From JARRJY01 sp037388705 (lineage in GTDB: Bacteria; Pseudomonadota; Gammaproteobacteria; UBA6429; Thiohalophilaceae): 18,198 bases of DNA. Within the stretch, counting starts at the first letter, position 1; the number at the start of each line of letters is the position of its first letter. The stretch covers positions 1 to 18,198 of the forward strand of contig JARRJY010000049.1 in the NCBI GenBank assembly GCA_037388705.1, written 5' to 3'. The notes beneath the pieces were generated by a model that was not told the DNA's origin, did no database searches, and worked only from the letters and a program-made list of their open reading frames with translations. A program made the translations under genes and the position numbers. This document shows, piece after piece, positions 6,804-15,564 of this stretch.

Positions 6804-6822
6804 CCTCATATATAAATAGAAT
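6794..6822 (+). promoter_or_regulatory. Candidate sigma-70 promoter for the giant gene
   Basis: TTCATA (6794-6799) and TAGAAT (6817-6822) are separated by 17 bases; the -10 matches consensus at 5 of 6 positions and the -35 at 4 of 6. Transcription would start near 6830, leaving a leader of about 55 bases before ATG 6886. This would make the giant gene at least partly independent of the motor operon. Confidence 0.4.
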
Positions 6823-6868
6823 ACATCGATTCTGCAAACAATATAACCAACCTGCCGGCCTTAAATGC

Positions 6869-6874
6869 GGGGAG
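6869..6874 (+). promoter_or_regulatory. Ribosome-binding site deciding the giant gene start
   Basis: GGGGAG lies 11 bases before ATG 6886. It falls inside the frame if the earlier ATG at 6865 is used, and no Shine-Dalgarno-like sequence precedes 6865. The start at 6886 also gives the cleaner signal peptide. Confidence 0.55.
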
Positions 6875-6885
6875 ATCGACTAATC

Positions 6886-9800
6886 ATGAATGCCGGTATG
6901 ACGCGTATCTTCTTTCGGCTATTGCTGGTCTTTTTGTTACTTGGGGCAGCATCAGGTGCGCAAGCCGGGCTGTTCTGTTCTGATGCCCCGTTTAATGGTG
7001 TTGTTGATGGTAACGAAAGGGCTGAACTAGGCGGTTCTTATACGGGCACGGTTGCGGATCCATTTGTAACCCAGATTACCATCGATACGGACTGTACATT
7101 TCAAAACTTTTCAGCTTCCGATCCACTAACAGCTACACTGAACTTCCAGACCAATGATCCATCGGTTTACCTGATTACGTTTGATAATGTTATTTTCACT
7201 GGCAATATGGCTTGTTCCAATATTGATCATCGGATCTGGTTTGTTAATGGTTCCGACTATGGCACCAAAAATAGCTGCCAGGACCTGTTTATCCCGGTTG
7301 AAGCCATTAATAAACAGAATCCCCCTGGTACGACGACTGTAGGTATAGGTGAACCTTTTACCTATACTCTGAATATTCCTGTTTTGTATGACCCAGCAAC
7401 CGGTACGTTCCTGAATAATTTTGGTTCAGCCAATGATCTTCATAGTATAACCATCACTGATGATCTTAATGCTACAGGTGCAAATCTTACCCTGGTAGGC
7501 ACACCCACGGTTACTTGGCTAAGTGGTCCTAATGCTGGCAATCCAGTAACACATACATTTACCAATGTCGGTGGACTATTGACTTTCGAAATAGATCCTG
7601 CCAGTAATCCCGGTATCATCATCCCGGCAGGTGATCAACTGCAAATCGCGATTACCGTGGTCGCTGATAATACCAACCCGATTGGAACGCAAATTATCAA
7701 CACGGCAAGATGGACATTCGGCAGGTTGATAAATATCGATCTCGACGGGGATGGAATACCGGAACCAAACTTCTTTGATCCGCTGCCAGGTGAGAATGGT
7801 GTTACAGAACCTCTGATTATCAGTGCACCTGAGTTGGTAGTGGATAAATCCAGTACTGAAACGGCACTAAATATTGGCGTACCGGCTACTTTTACTATTG
7901 ATATTCAAAATGCCGGTGGTGTGGATGCCTGGAATGCTACGATCGTTGATCAATTACCGAATACAGCAGGAGCAGGTACCTGTCCAACTTTACCGACAGA
8001 TGATCCCGCAAACCTTATTAATAGTGTCACTGCACAATTATTCCAGGCAGACGGCGTTACGCCTGTTGCCGGTGCGTTGTTGGCAGGGACGGATTATACA
8101 GTTAGTTACAATGATGCGAACGGGACACCGGCCTGTGAATTGACTCTTGATTTTCTTTCTTCTGCTGCCGTTATCGGGCCGAACCAGATAATGCGAATTA
8201 CCTATGATATCCAACTGGATACCGATACGGTTGATGATAATACAACACTGACGAATTTTGCAGGTGCAACACGCTGGTACAGTGCAGATCCAACAGGTGG
8301 TTATCCTGTCACTACCTTTACCAGAACAATTACTGATGGTACCCCGGCCAGTTTAGATCACCAGGATAGTTACAGTATTACCACGGGCCTCTCGGGATAT
8401 TACTTCCAGAAAACTGTACAGAACATAACCAGTGGTGAAAACCCGGCAACCGTAGCAGCACCGGGTGATACGTTGCGTTACCGCTTACGTTTGTTTAACG
8501 TTGACCAGGATATAGAAAGTATCTACATCACCGATATACTGGATCCGGCGTATTTTGATACCAGTACATTTAGCCCCGTTTCACTCCCCGCTGGTTCAAC
8601 ATACAATTTTAATTCGGTCACAGGTGAATTGCAGATATTTGGTAATGGCGGTCCACTTAATCTAAGCCCGCTACAGGAACTGATAGTCGATTTTGAAATT
8701 GATCTACTGACAACGTTATCCAATGGTGACACGGTTCCCAACCAGGCAACGTTGGAATTCGATAATGATCCTGATCCCGGTATTGTTGATCTCGTTACCA
8801 CGCCAAGTGACGATCCATATGATGGTTACGTGGCCGCGCCGGGGGATCCGCCACCTTTATTCCTTCCTACCACGGTTGAAATTGTCGCGGTTGGTCCACT
8901 ATCAAAAGTTAACCCTACGCAAACCACGGCAACTATCGGGGACCAGTTTACCTACACCATAACAATACCCGCGACCACGGTAAATTCTGATCTCTATGAT
9001 GTGCGTATCTGGGATGACCTGACGCTATCCAGTGCCGACATGCGCTTTGTCAGTGCCAGTGTTGTATCTGGTGGCAGCTGGACGCTAACCAATACCGGTA
9101 CCGATACTGCACCGATTATCGAGGATATCAGTACCGGTATCGATATACCTGCCGGTACCCAGGCAGTATTTGAAATTACCGTTGAGCTGGACAATACCTT
9201 AACCAACCAGAGTGGTCTTGCGTTTAATAACAGGGCTACGTATTACTTCAATCGTTCAAACGGTAACATTGCGACACAAACAGAAGGTGGTGAAGGTATT
9301 ACCGGTGATATGACCATTGTCGAACCGGACATCAGCACCTTTACCAAGACCGTAAATAACAGTACCCCTACGGCAGGAGAAGTAGTGCGCTACTCGGTGA
9401 CGTTAACCGCGGCCGGTGGCGCCAATGATTCGGATGTCTTCGATGTTATTCTGACGGATACTCTTGATCTCGGGCTGGTATACGAAGGTAACCCGACCGT
9501 TACAGTTGGTGGTGGTGTCAGTGCTGATAATGTTATTGGTGAACCGGATATAACCGGTGATGGGATTACCACCGCGCAAACGCTGGTGTGGAGTCCTGGC
9601 AGTACCGAAGCATCTGATATCGATATCGTTGCCGGTACAACAGTGACCATCGAGTATGATGTACGCGTACTGGATAGTGTACTGGCTAACACGATACTGA
9701 ATAACAGTGCAGTTGCAGAGTGGTCCAGTAATGACGGGGCAACCAGTGGTGAACGTACCGGCGTTGATGGTAGTGGCGGGCTGAACGATTATATAACTAC

Positions 9801-12800
9801 ACCGGCAACCGCGACCTTAACTACACCAAATATCAATGCCACCATTACCAAGGTTCGCAGTAACGATACCTATGGTGTGGGTGATGATAACGTACGTGTC
9901 GGTGATATTGTTGAATACACCTTAACCCTGTCAGTACCGGAAGGGACGCTGGGTAATCTGCAACTGGTAGATACCTTGCCGCAGGGTCTCGATTTTGAAG
10001 GTGTGGTCAGTATTAATGGCAATACTGGACCGGATCCGTTTGTGGCCGTTGCACCGTTTACCCATGCCGATATACCTGCTGCAAATATTGTTGAGGCGGG
10101 TGATCCTGCGACTGGTCCAACAACAGTGACATGGACACTCGGGGATGTCACTAATCAACCTAATGATAGCTTCAGTGATAATTTCGTTATTATTTATCGT
10201 GCCCGTGTACTAAATAATGTTATTCCGCAGGCGAACCTGAATCATTCTTTGAATAACTCGGTCAACATGAGTTATGACACGGCTTCGGGAACAGTTTCAC
10301 CGCTACCAACAGATAACTATACAGTTACAGTAAATCAACCAGCATTATCAGTCAGCAAAACTGCATTAACTTCCGGCGGCGATCCCATTATAGTTGGTGG
10401 TGAGACGATTACTTATACGATTGATGTCACCAATAACGGAACTTCGCCTGCCTACGATGTCGTGCTGGAAGATGTTCTGCCTGTCGGTCTTGATGATACA
10501 ACAGTTAATACCAGTACCATCAGCCTTGTGGTCGCAGCCACCTCACTGACAACGTTTAACCCAGCCTATAATGCTGGTACGCGCACCTTAACCTGGAATT
10601 TTGATAGCGGTACTGCAGATGAATACACGATTCCTGCAGGGGATACCTTGCGTATTGTTTATACTGTCCTAGCGGACGCGGTTTTAGCTGAAGGATTAAC
10701 CCTGACTAACGCTGCAACTGCCACTCTTTATTATTCTTTCGATGACGAAGCAGAACCCACACTGGGTACGGTTACTGGGGTACGTGAAACTTACGGGCCG
10801 AGTAATACGGCATCAACCAGCCTGTATACAGGGGCACTACCAGCAAAAGTACTACTTTCACCGGCAACACCGGAAGCAACGATTGGCCAGGAAGTGATCT
10901 ACCAGATCACGGTGCCAGGTACTGCAAGCACCAGTACGCTCTATGACATCCAGGTCATCGATACACTCGATCCAAATCTCGGGTTTGTCAGCGCCACAGT
11001 AACAGGCGGAATTGGTGTCACTGATAACAGTACGGTGTCACCAGCTGAATTGAATGTTCTGATAGATGAAATACCGGCGGGACAACAGGTTGTTATTGAA
11101 GTTCGTACACAGGTACTTAATGTTGCAACTGCCCAGGAAGGCGTTGTCGTCAATAATACAGCATCCTATACCTACGCTTACACTGATGGTGGGGCAACAC
11201 AACCGGCACTGACCAGTAATAACGTCGCCATCACGATCATTGAACCCATACTAACGCTTGAAAAAACAGGGCCAGCAACGCTTGGTGTTGGCATACCTGG
11301 TAGTTTTACACTTAATATACATAATATTGGCTCTTCACCGGCCTATGATTTAACCGTGACTGACCTGATACCAAACCCCGCTCCGGGGGGTATGTGTGAT
11401 GACACGGTACCGAATAATTTCAATATTGAGATTACGCAGGCAGATCTCACACCTGTAAGTACCCTGGCTCAGGGTACGGACTACACGGTAAACTTTACAG
11501 CTGGTACACCTACCTGCACGCTGACATTTACCATGCTTACACCAGCGGCAGCACTGCCAGCTGACTACCGTTATATCATTACTTATGATGCTTATCTCGA
11601 TGCGGATACAGGTAACAGTACTTCATTAACAAACTATGCGGGGGCAACCGAGTGGTTTAATGCTGATACGGCTGGTTCCGGGGCAACGGGACTGACCCGC
11701 ACATATACCGAGACAATTACTGATGGTTCGACAACACTTCTCGATTTCCAGGATGCCCATACGCTGGTAACCGAGTTACCGACCATTGAATTCAGAAAGA
11801 CCGTCACCAACCAGACCTCGGGACAGGGACCTGCATCTGGTTTGACAGCAACTCCAGGTGATGTATTGCGATATGAAATCGTGATGACCAACCTGGGAAC
11901 GATCGCGCTTAACAACTATTCGTTAACTGACGAAGTTGATCGACTCAACGGGGCAGCGTTGTTCGCACCGGGAACGATAAGTAATGTCAGCGTAGCACCT
12001 GCAACAGGTAATGTGACGATCTATCCAACTGGTGGTGCAAATGGAACAGGGTTACTGGATATCAGCAACCTGTCACTGGGAGCAGCCGGCAGTGGAACAG
12101 AAACGGTGACTGTGACTTTTGATGTTACCTTGGCGCCATCCATTGCTGATGGCACGATCGTTTATAACCAGGCCGAAATGACTGAAGCGATACTGGGCAC
12201 ATTGCCGAGTGATGATCCGATTGTGAATGGCCCGGATGATCCCGGAATAATCGGCGATGAGGATTACACTCCGATTACGATTACATCTGCACCGTTATTC
12301 CAGGTACAGAAAATATCAGACGATATCACCGGCCTGCCAACAGAGCTACAGCCAGGTGATCGCTTACATTACACCATTACAGTTAAAAATATTGGTACCG
12401 AAGATGCAGTAAACGCCACTCTTCGCGATCTTATACCGGCGAATACCACTTATTATCCAGGCACTACTTACCTTAATGGAACACTAGTTCCTGATATTCA
12501 ACCTGGTGATATTCCTCCACTAGAATCCGGGATCATGATTAATTCACCCGGTGAGACTGCTGGTAATATGCCGGCAGATGCAACAGCTACTACCGCTAAT
12601 GTTGCCACGATTACATTTGATGTTGTTGTAAACAGTAATGTTCTGGTTGGTACAATTATCTCCAACCAGGGCTATGTCAATGCTGAGGGTACGGGTAGCG
12701 GACCCATCTCGGAACAACCGTCAGACGATCCTGATACCGTTACGGTTAATGATCCAACCCGCGATATTGTTGGTGTGCTACCCCTGGTTGATGCACAGAA

Positions 12801-15564
12801 GACGGTTGAACTTTATACCGATAATAACGGTGATGGTGTTATCGATCCGGATGATGTACTGCGTTATACCATTACTGTTACTAATAGCGGGTCGGTACCT
12901 GCAACGGGTGTTCGACTGGTTGATACTGTACCGGCTAATACCACCTATGAGCCGAATTCGGTTTATCTGAATGATGAACCTGTTGCTGACCCGGCTGTTG
13001 ATGTATCGCCACTTGAAGCGGGTATCGATATCAGTTCCGCTGATCAAACGCCTCCGTTACCGACCCCAGGTAACGGGTATTTATCATCTGGTGGTGTTGC
13101 CACTGTTACCTTTGATGTCAGGGTTGATTTAACAACACCTGGTGGTACGGTTATCAGCAACCAGGGAATTGTATCTAATAATGAACTACCCGATGAACCA
13201 ACCGATGCCGATGGTGATGACAGTAATGGTGATCAACCAACCTTAAGCGTCGTTGGTTATACTGAACAACTTTCTATCATCAAGCAGGTTGCCGTAGTTG
13301 GTGGTGGTCCTGCCCTGGCGGGAAGTGAACTCGAGTACACGGTAACGGTGACCAATATCGGTCAGATACCGGCAACGGATGTTGTCATTACGGATGATCT
13401 TTCGTTACCAGTGGCCGGGCAAAAGAGTCTTGTCATTAATTCTGCAACCATGAATGGTGTTGATACAGGGGTAAGTTATGTTGCGCCTGTTATTACGGCT
13501 AATTATTCGTCTAATTATGGCAACCTGTTACCGGGTGAAACAGTCACATTACGTTTCCGCGTGTTACTTGATGCTGCGTTAACAATAGGAACAACTGTCA
13601 CCAATATCGCTGATGTTTACTGGGATGATCCTGATCCGGGCTTAGCCCAGACAGCACAGGCAAGCGTGTCAATTGATATTGGTGCTACTCCCGGATTTGG
13701 TACCCTGAGTGGACAGGCCTGGCATGATGCTGATTTTGATAATGTACTGGATGTAACTGAACGCGTCCTTGCAGGCTGGACGGTTGAATTACGTCAGAAT
13801 GGTAACCTGATTGGCTCGGTGTTGACGGATGCTAATGGTTTATACCAGATAGAAGGTGTACCGCCCAATATCTATACAACACCTATCGTACCGTATGAAT
13901 TACGTTTTATTGCCCCTGGTGCTACTACCACGACAGCATTACTGGGCAGAGCCGATTCCGATCCATTATATGGCTATACCAACGGCTTGCAGTATATCAG
14001 CGAAATCGATGATATCGGCCCAGGTACCAGTCGTACAAACCTTAACCTGCCAATTGATCCTAACGGTGTCGTATATGACTCGGTAGTGCGTGCACCAATT
14101 GCGGGTGCAACCCTGACAATGATTAATGCGACAAGTGGTGTGCCGTTACCTGCTACGTGTTTTGATGATCAGGCGCAACAGGGACAGGTGACACTTGCAG
14201 ATGGTTATTACAAGTTTGATATTAACTTTGGCCAGCTAGAGTGCCAGGCTGGTGAAAACTACCTTATAAATGTTGCTGCTCCTGCCGGCAACTATGTGGC
14301 GGGTGAGTCAACCATTATTCCACCAACCAGCAGTGCGGCCACGGCACCATTCTCGGTACCAGCCTGCCTTGGCAGTACAAATGATGCCGTACCGGCAACC
14401 GCCAATTACTGTGAAGTACAGACTTTTGAAACAGCGCCTGCTGTGGCAATCGCAGCAGGTTCGCCTGGTACAAATTATCACCTGCATTTGACCTTGAGCG
14501 ATGGACAGGTGCCAGGTGAAAGCCAGTTATTCAATAACCATATCCCGCTTGACCAGGATCTTGGACTGGCAGTGGGTATCAGTAAAGTTTCATCAATGGT
14601 AAATGTGACACGTGGAGAACTGGTCCCTTATACCATCACTATTAATAATACGCTGCCGGTATCACTCAGTAATATTACCCTGACAGATACCATGCCAGCT
14701 GGCTTCAAGTACGTGGAAGGTTCGGCACGCCTAGATGGTGTTGCGGTTGAACCGGATAGGAATGGTTTACAACTTAACTGGACCATTCCCAGCATTGCCG
14801 TTGATACGCGTTACACGGTGAAGTTGTTGCTGGTGGTAGGTGCCGGTGTACAGGAAGGCGAATACATAAACCGTGCCCGGGCATTCAGTACGCTGACCAA
14901 TGGTAATGTCTCTGAACAGGCCACGGCAACTGTACGCGTGGTGCCGGATCCCGTGTTCGACTGTTCAGATATCATCGGTAAAGTCTTTGATGATAAAAAT
15001 CTGAATGGCCACCAGGATGAAAATGAAAAAGGTCTCCAGGGTGTGCGCTTAGCAACCGCCAGGGGATTGTTAGTTACTTCCGACAAGTATGGTCGTTTCC
15101 ATATTACCTGTGCAGCTACACCGGATGAACAGCGTGGCAGTAACTTTATTCTTAAACTCGATGAGCGAACACTACCATCCGGTTATCGGGTGACAACAGA
15201 AAACCCACGCGTTCAACGCCTGACACGCGGCAAGATGATCAAGTTTAATTTTGGCGCCACGGTACACCGTGTTGTCAGAATTGATATTGCAGACGGTGTA
15301 TTTGAGAAAAATTCTGACAAGATAAGACCACAATGGTTAACACGAGTTGGCCTGTTAATTGAAGAATTACGTAAGGCGCCATCAGTATTACGCCTGACTT
15401 ACCTGGGCGATGTGGAAAGTTCGGGGCTGGTTGATGATCGACTGGAAACGTTACGTGACCTGATCAAAGACCATTGGGACAAAGTAAATACATATAAACT
15501 TGTCATTGAAGAAGAAGTTTTCTGGCGCAATGGTGGCCCCAACGGTGGTGGAGGGCTCGACTAA
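6886..15564 (+). CDS. Giant DUF11/isopeptide-repeat surface protein with SdrD-B-like and OmpA-like C-terminal domains
   Basis: With ATG 6886 as start the product has 2892 aa (an upstream ATG at 6865 would add 7). A Sec signal peptide (RIFFRLLLVFLLLGAASG, cut after A-Q-A) is followed by a ~110-residue N-terminal domain with four Cys. Then 13 DUF11-type Ig-like repeats run from ~140 to ~2265, averaging 166 residues, with first-strand Lys at 143, 321, 509, 674, 821, 989, 1158, 1321, 1460, 1638, 1809, 1972 and 2133. Next come a Cna-B/SdrD-B-like domain (~2271-2345), a carboxypeptidase-regulatory-like domain with four Cys (~2392-2485), repeat 14 (Lys2567), a second SdrD-B-like domain (~2696-2790) and a degenerate OmpA-like region (~2792-2880). 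There is no LPXTG or barrel. A surface stalk or adhesin is inferred; the export route beyond Sec is unknown. Confidence 0.93.
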   Translation: MNAGMTRIFFRLLLVFLLLGAASGAQAGLFCSDAPFNGVVDGNERAELGGSYTGTVADPFVTQITIDTDCTFQNFSASDPLTATLNFQTNDPSVYLITFDNVIFTGNMACSNIDHRIWFVNGSDYGTKNSCQDLFIPVEAINKQNPPGTTTVGIGEPFTYTLNIPVLYDPATGTFLNNFGSANDLHSITITDDLNATGANLTLVGTPTVTWLSGPNAGNPVTHTFTNVGGLLTFEIDPASNPGIIIPAGDQLQIAITVVADNTNPIGTQIINTARWTFGRLINIDLDGDGIPEPNFFDPLPGENGVTEPLIISAPELVVDKSSTETALNIGVPATFTIDIQNAGGVDAWNATIVDQLPNTAGAGTCPTLPTDDPANLINSVTAQLFQADGVTPVAGALLAGTDYTVSYNDANGTPACELTLDFLSSAAVIGPNQIMRITYDIQLDTDTVDDNTTLTNFAGATRWYSADPTGGYPVTTFTRTITDGTPASLDHQDSYSITTGLSGYYFQKTVQNITSGENPATVAAPGDTLRYRLRLFNVDQDIESIYITDILDPAYFDTSTFSPVSLPAGSTYNFNSVTGELQIFGNGGPLNLSPLQELIVDFEIDLLTTLSNGDTVPNQATLEFDNDPDPGIVDLVTTPSDDPYDGYVAAPGDPPPLFLPTTVEIVAVGPLSKVNPTQTTATIGDQFTYTITIPATTVNSDLYDVRIWDDLTLSSADMRFVSASVVSGGSWTLTNTGTDTAPIIEDISTGIDIPAGTQAVFEITVELDNTLTNQSGLAFNNRATYYFNRSNGNIATQTEGGEGITGDMTIVEPDISTFTKTVNNSTPTAGEVVRYSVTLTAAGGANDSDVFDVILTDTLDLGLVYEGNPTVTVGGGVSADNVIGEPDITGDGITTAQTLVWSPGSTEASDIDIVAGTTVTIEYDVRVLDSVLANTILNNSAVAEWSSNDGATSGERTGVDGSGGLNDYITTPATATLTTPNINATITKVRSNDTYGVGDDNVRVGDIVEYTLTLSVPEGTLGNLQLVDTLPQGLDFEGVVSINGNTGPDPFVAVAPFTHADIPAANIVEAGDPATGPTTVTWTLGDVTNQPNDSFSDNFVIIYRARVLNNVIPQANLNHSLNNSVNMSYDTASGTVSPLPTDNYTVTVNQPALSVSKTALTSGGDPIIVGGETITYTIDVTNNGTSPAYDVVLEDVLPVGLDDTTVNTSTISLVVAATSLTTFNPAYNAGTRTLTWNFDSGTADEYTIPAGDTLRIVYTVLADAVLAEGLTLTNAATATLYYSFDDEAEPTLGTVTGVRETYGPSNTASTSLYTGALPAKVLLSPATPEATIGQEVIYQITVPGTASTSTLYDIQVIDTLDPNLGFVSATVTGGIGVTDNSTVSPAELNVLIDEIPAGQQVVIEVRTQVLNVATAQEGVVVNNTASYTYAYTDGGATQPALTSNNVAITIIEPILTLEKTGPATLGVGIPGSFTLNIHNIGSSPAYDLTVTDLIPNPAPGGMCDDTVPNNFNIEITQADLTPVSTLAQGTDYTVNFTAGTPTCTLTFTMLTPAAALPADYRYIITYDAYLDADTGNSTSLTNYAGATEWFNADTAGSGATGLTRTYTETITDGSTTLLDFQDAHTLVTELPTIEFRKTVTNQTSGQGPASGLTATPGDVLRYEIVMTNLGTIALNNYSLTDEVDRLNGAALFAPGTISNVSVAPATGNVTIYPTGGANGTGLLDISNLSLGAAGSGTETVTVTFDVTLAPSIADGTIVYNQAEMTEAILGTLPSDDPIVNGPDDPGIIGDEDYTPITITSAPLFQVQKISDDITGLPTELQPGDRLHYTITVKNIGTEDAVNATLRDLIPANTTYYPGTTYLNGTLVPDIQPGDIPPLESGIMINSPGETAGNMPADATATTANVATITFDVVVNSNVLVGTIISNQGYVNAEGTGSGPISEQPSDDPDTVTVNDPTRDIVGVLPLVDAQKTVELYTDNNGDGVIDPDDVLRYTITVTNSGSVPATGVRLVDTVPANTTYEPNSVYLNDEPVADPAVDVSPLEAGIDISSADQTPPLPTPGNGYLSSGGVATVTFDVRVDLTTPGGTVISNQGIVSNNELPDEPTDADGDDSNGDQPTLSVVGYTEQLSIIKQVAVVGGGPALAGSELEYTVTVTNIGQIPATDVVITDDLSLPVAGQKSLVINSATMNGVDTGVSYVAPVITANYSSNYGNLLPGETVTLRFRVLLDAALTIGTTVTNIADVYWDDPDPGLAQTAQASVSIDIGATPGFGTLSGQAWHDADFDNVLDVTERVLAGWTVELRQNGNLIGSVLTDANGLYQIEGVPPNIYTTPIVPYELRFIAPGATTTTALLGRADSDPLYGYTNGLQYISEIDDIGPGTSRTNLNLPIDPNGVVYDSVVRAPIAGATLTMINATSGVPLPATCFDDQAQQGQVTLADGYYKFDINFGQLECQAGENYLINVAAPAGNYVAGESTIIPPTSSAATAPFSVPACLGSTNDAVPATANYCEVQTFETAPAVAIAAGSPGTNYHLHLTLSDGQVPGESQLFNNHIPLDQDLGLAVGISKVSSMVNVTRGELVPYTITINNTLPVSLSNITLTDTMPAGFKYVEGSARLDGVAVEPDRNGLQLNWTIPSIAVDTRYTVKLLLVVGAGVQEGEYINRARAFSTLTNGNVSEQATATVRVVPDPVFDCSDIIGKVFDDKNLNGHQDENEKGLQGVRLATARGLLVTSDKYGRFHITCAATPDEQRGSNFILKLDERTLPSGYRVTTENPRVQRLTRGKMIKFNFGATVHRVVRIDIADGVFEKNSDKIRPQWLTRVGLLIEELRKAPSVLRLTYLGDVESSGLVDDRLETLRDLIKDHWDKVNTYKLVIEEEVFWRNGGPNGGGGLD
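7828..8820 (+). repeat. Two-domain super-repeat, copy 1 (repeats 2-3)
   Basis: Repeats 2 and 3 form a unit that recurs as repeats 9 and 10. Shared landmarks are a Cys pair in the first domain, LTNFAGATRW, ITDG followed by LDxQD, FQKTVQNITSG, PGDTLRY and a terminal PSDDP. Confidence 0.75.
11245..12220 (+). repeat. Two-domain super-repeat, copy 2 (repeats 9-10)
   Basis: This is the partner of 7828-8820 with the same landmarks: a Cys pair, LTNYAGATEW, ITDG then LDFQD, FRKTVTNQTSG, PGDVLRY and PSDDP. Both copies are preceded by a domain of the IGxxxxYxxxIP type (repeats 1 and 8), so the duplicated block may span three domains. Confidence 0.75.
14959..15525 (+). other. SdrD-B-like plus degenerate OmpA-like C-terminal module of the giant protein
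   Basis: From 14959 the protein reads IIGKVFDDKNLNGHQDENEKG, the calcium-loop start typical of SdrD B domains, with ATARGLLVTSDKYGRFHI later. After ~15259 comes an OmpA-like pattern: VVRIDIADGVFEKNSDKI, a helix (LTRVGLLIEELRKAP), the strand LRLTYLGDVE, then DRLETLRDLIKDHW where OmpA has LSxxRAxxV. The TDxxG and NRR motifs are absent. Confidence 0.6.
15550..15555 (+). promoter_or_regulatory. Ribosome-binding site inside the end of the giant gene
   Basis: GGAGGG lies 8 bases before ATG 15564 and is encoded within the Gly-rich C-terminus (NGGGGLD) of the giant protein. With the TAATG stop-start overlap it implies that the two large genes are translated together. Confidence 0.75.

Larger units (their letters stand above)
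6536..6885. other. Gap between the motor operon and the giant gene
   Basis: About 350 bases with no convincing large gene. The first third contains the possible 37-aa ORF. The rest turns AT-rich towards the giant gene and holds three inverted repeats (6724-6736, 6750-6770, 6785-6803) and a promoter-like pair (6794-6822). No stem followed by a T-run was found after 6535, so a classical intrinsic terminator is not evident. Confidence 0.6.
7300..13683 (+). repeat. Array of 13 DUF11/isopeptide-type domain repeats
   Basis: Each unit starts with a strand ending in Lys (for example VSKTA, FQKTV, FTKTV), continues with a Gly-Asp/Glu turn and a TYTIxVxN-like strand, then an Asp before a hydrophobic pair (LTDTL, LVDTLP, ITDDL), and ends with Asn-x-Ala-like (LTNAATA, LNNSAVAEW, VNNTASY). 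Lys-to-Lys spacing ranges from 139 to 188 residues. Units are diverged at DNA level. A fourteenth unit lies apart at ~14555-14940, after the first SdrD-B-like domain. Confidence 0.88.

Noticed and set aside
6671..6883. 70-aa ORF starting at GTG 6671 in the gap before the giant gene
   Set aside because: No good ribosome-binding site, AT-rich with non-coding-like composition, runs over the candidate promoter and inverted repeats, and ends in the ribosome-binding region of the giant gene.
7300..13683. Repeat array as CRISPR or tandem DNA repeats
   Set aside because: The periodicity is about 500 bases, diverged at DNA level and conserved as protein in one long frame; these are domain repeats.
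6886..15564. Type I-secreted RTX adhesin or sortase-anchored protein
   Set aside because: A Sec signal peptide is present, the C-terminus lacks RTX nonapeptides and LPXTG, and it ends in an OmpA-like region.
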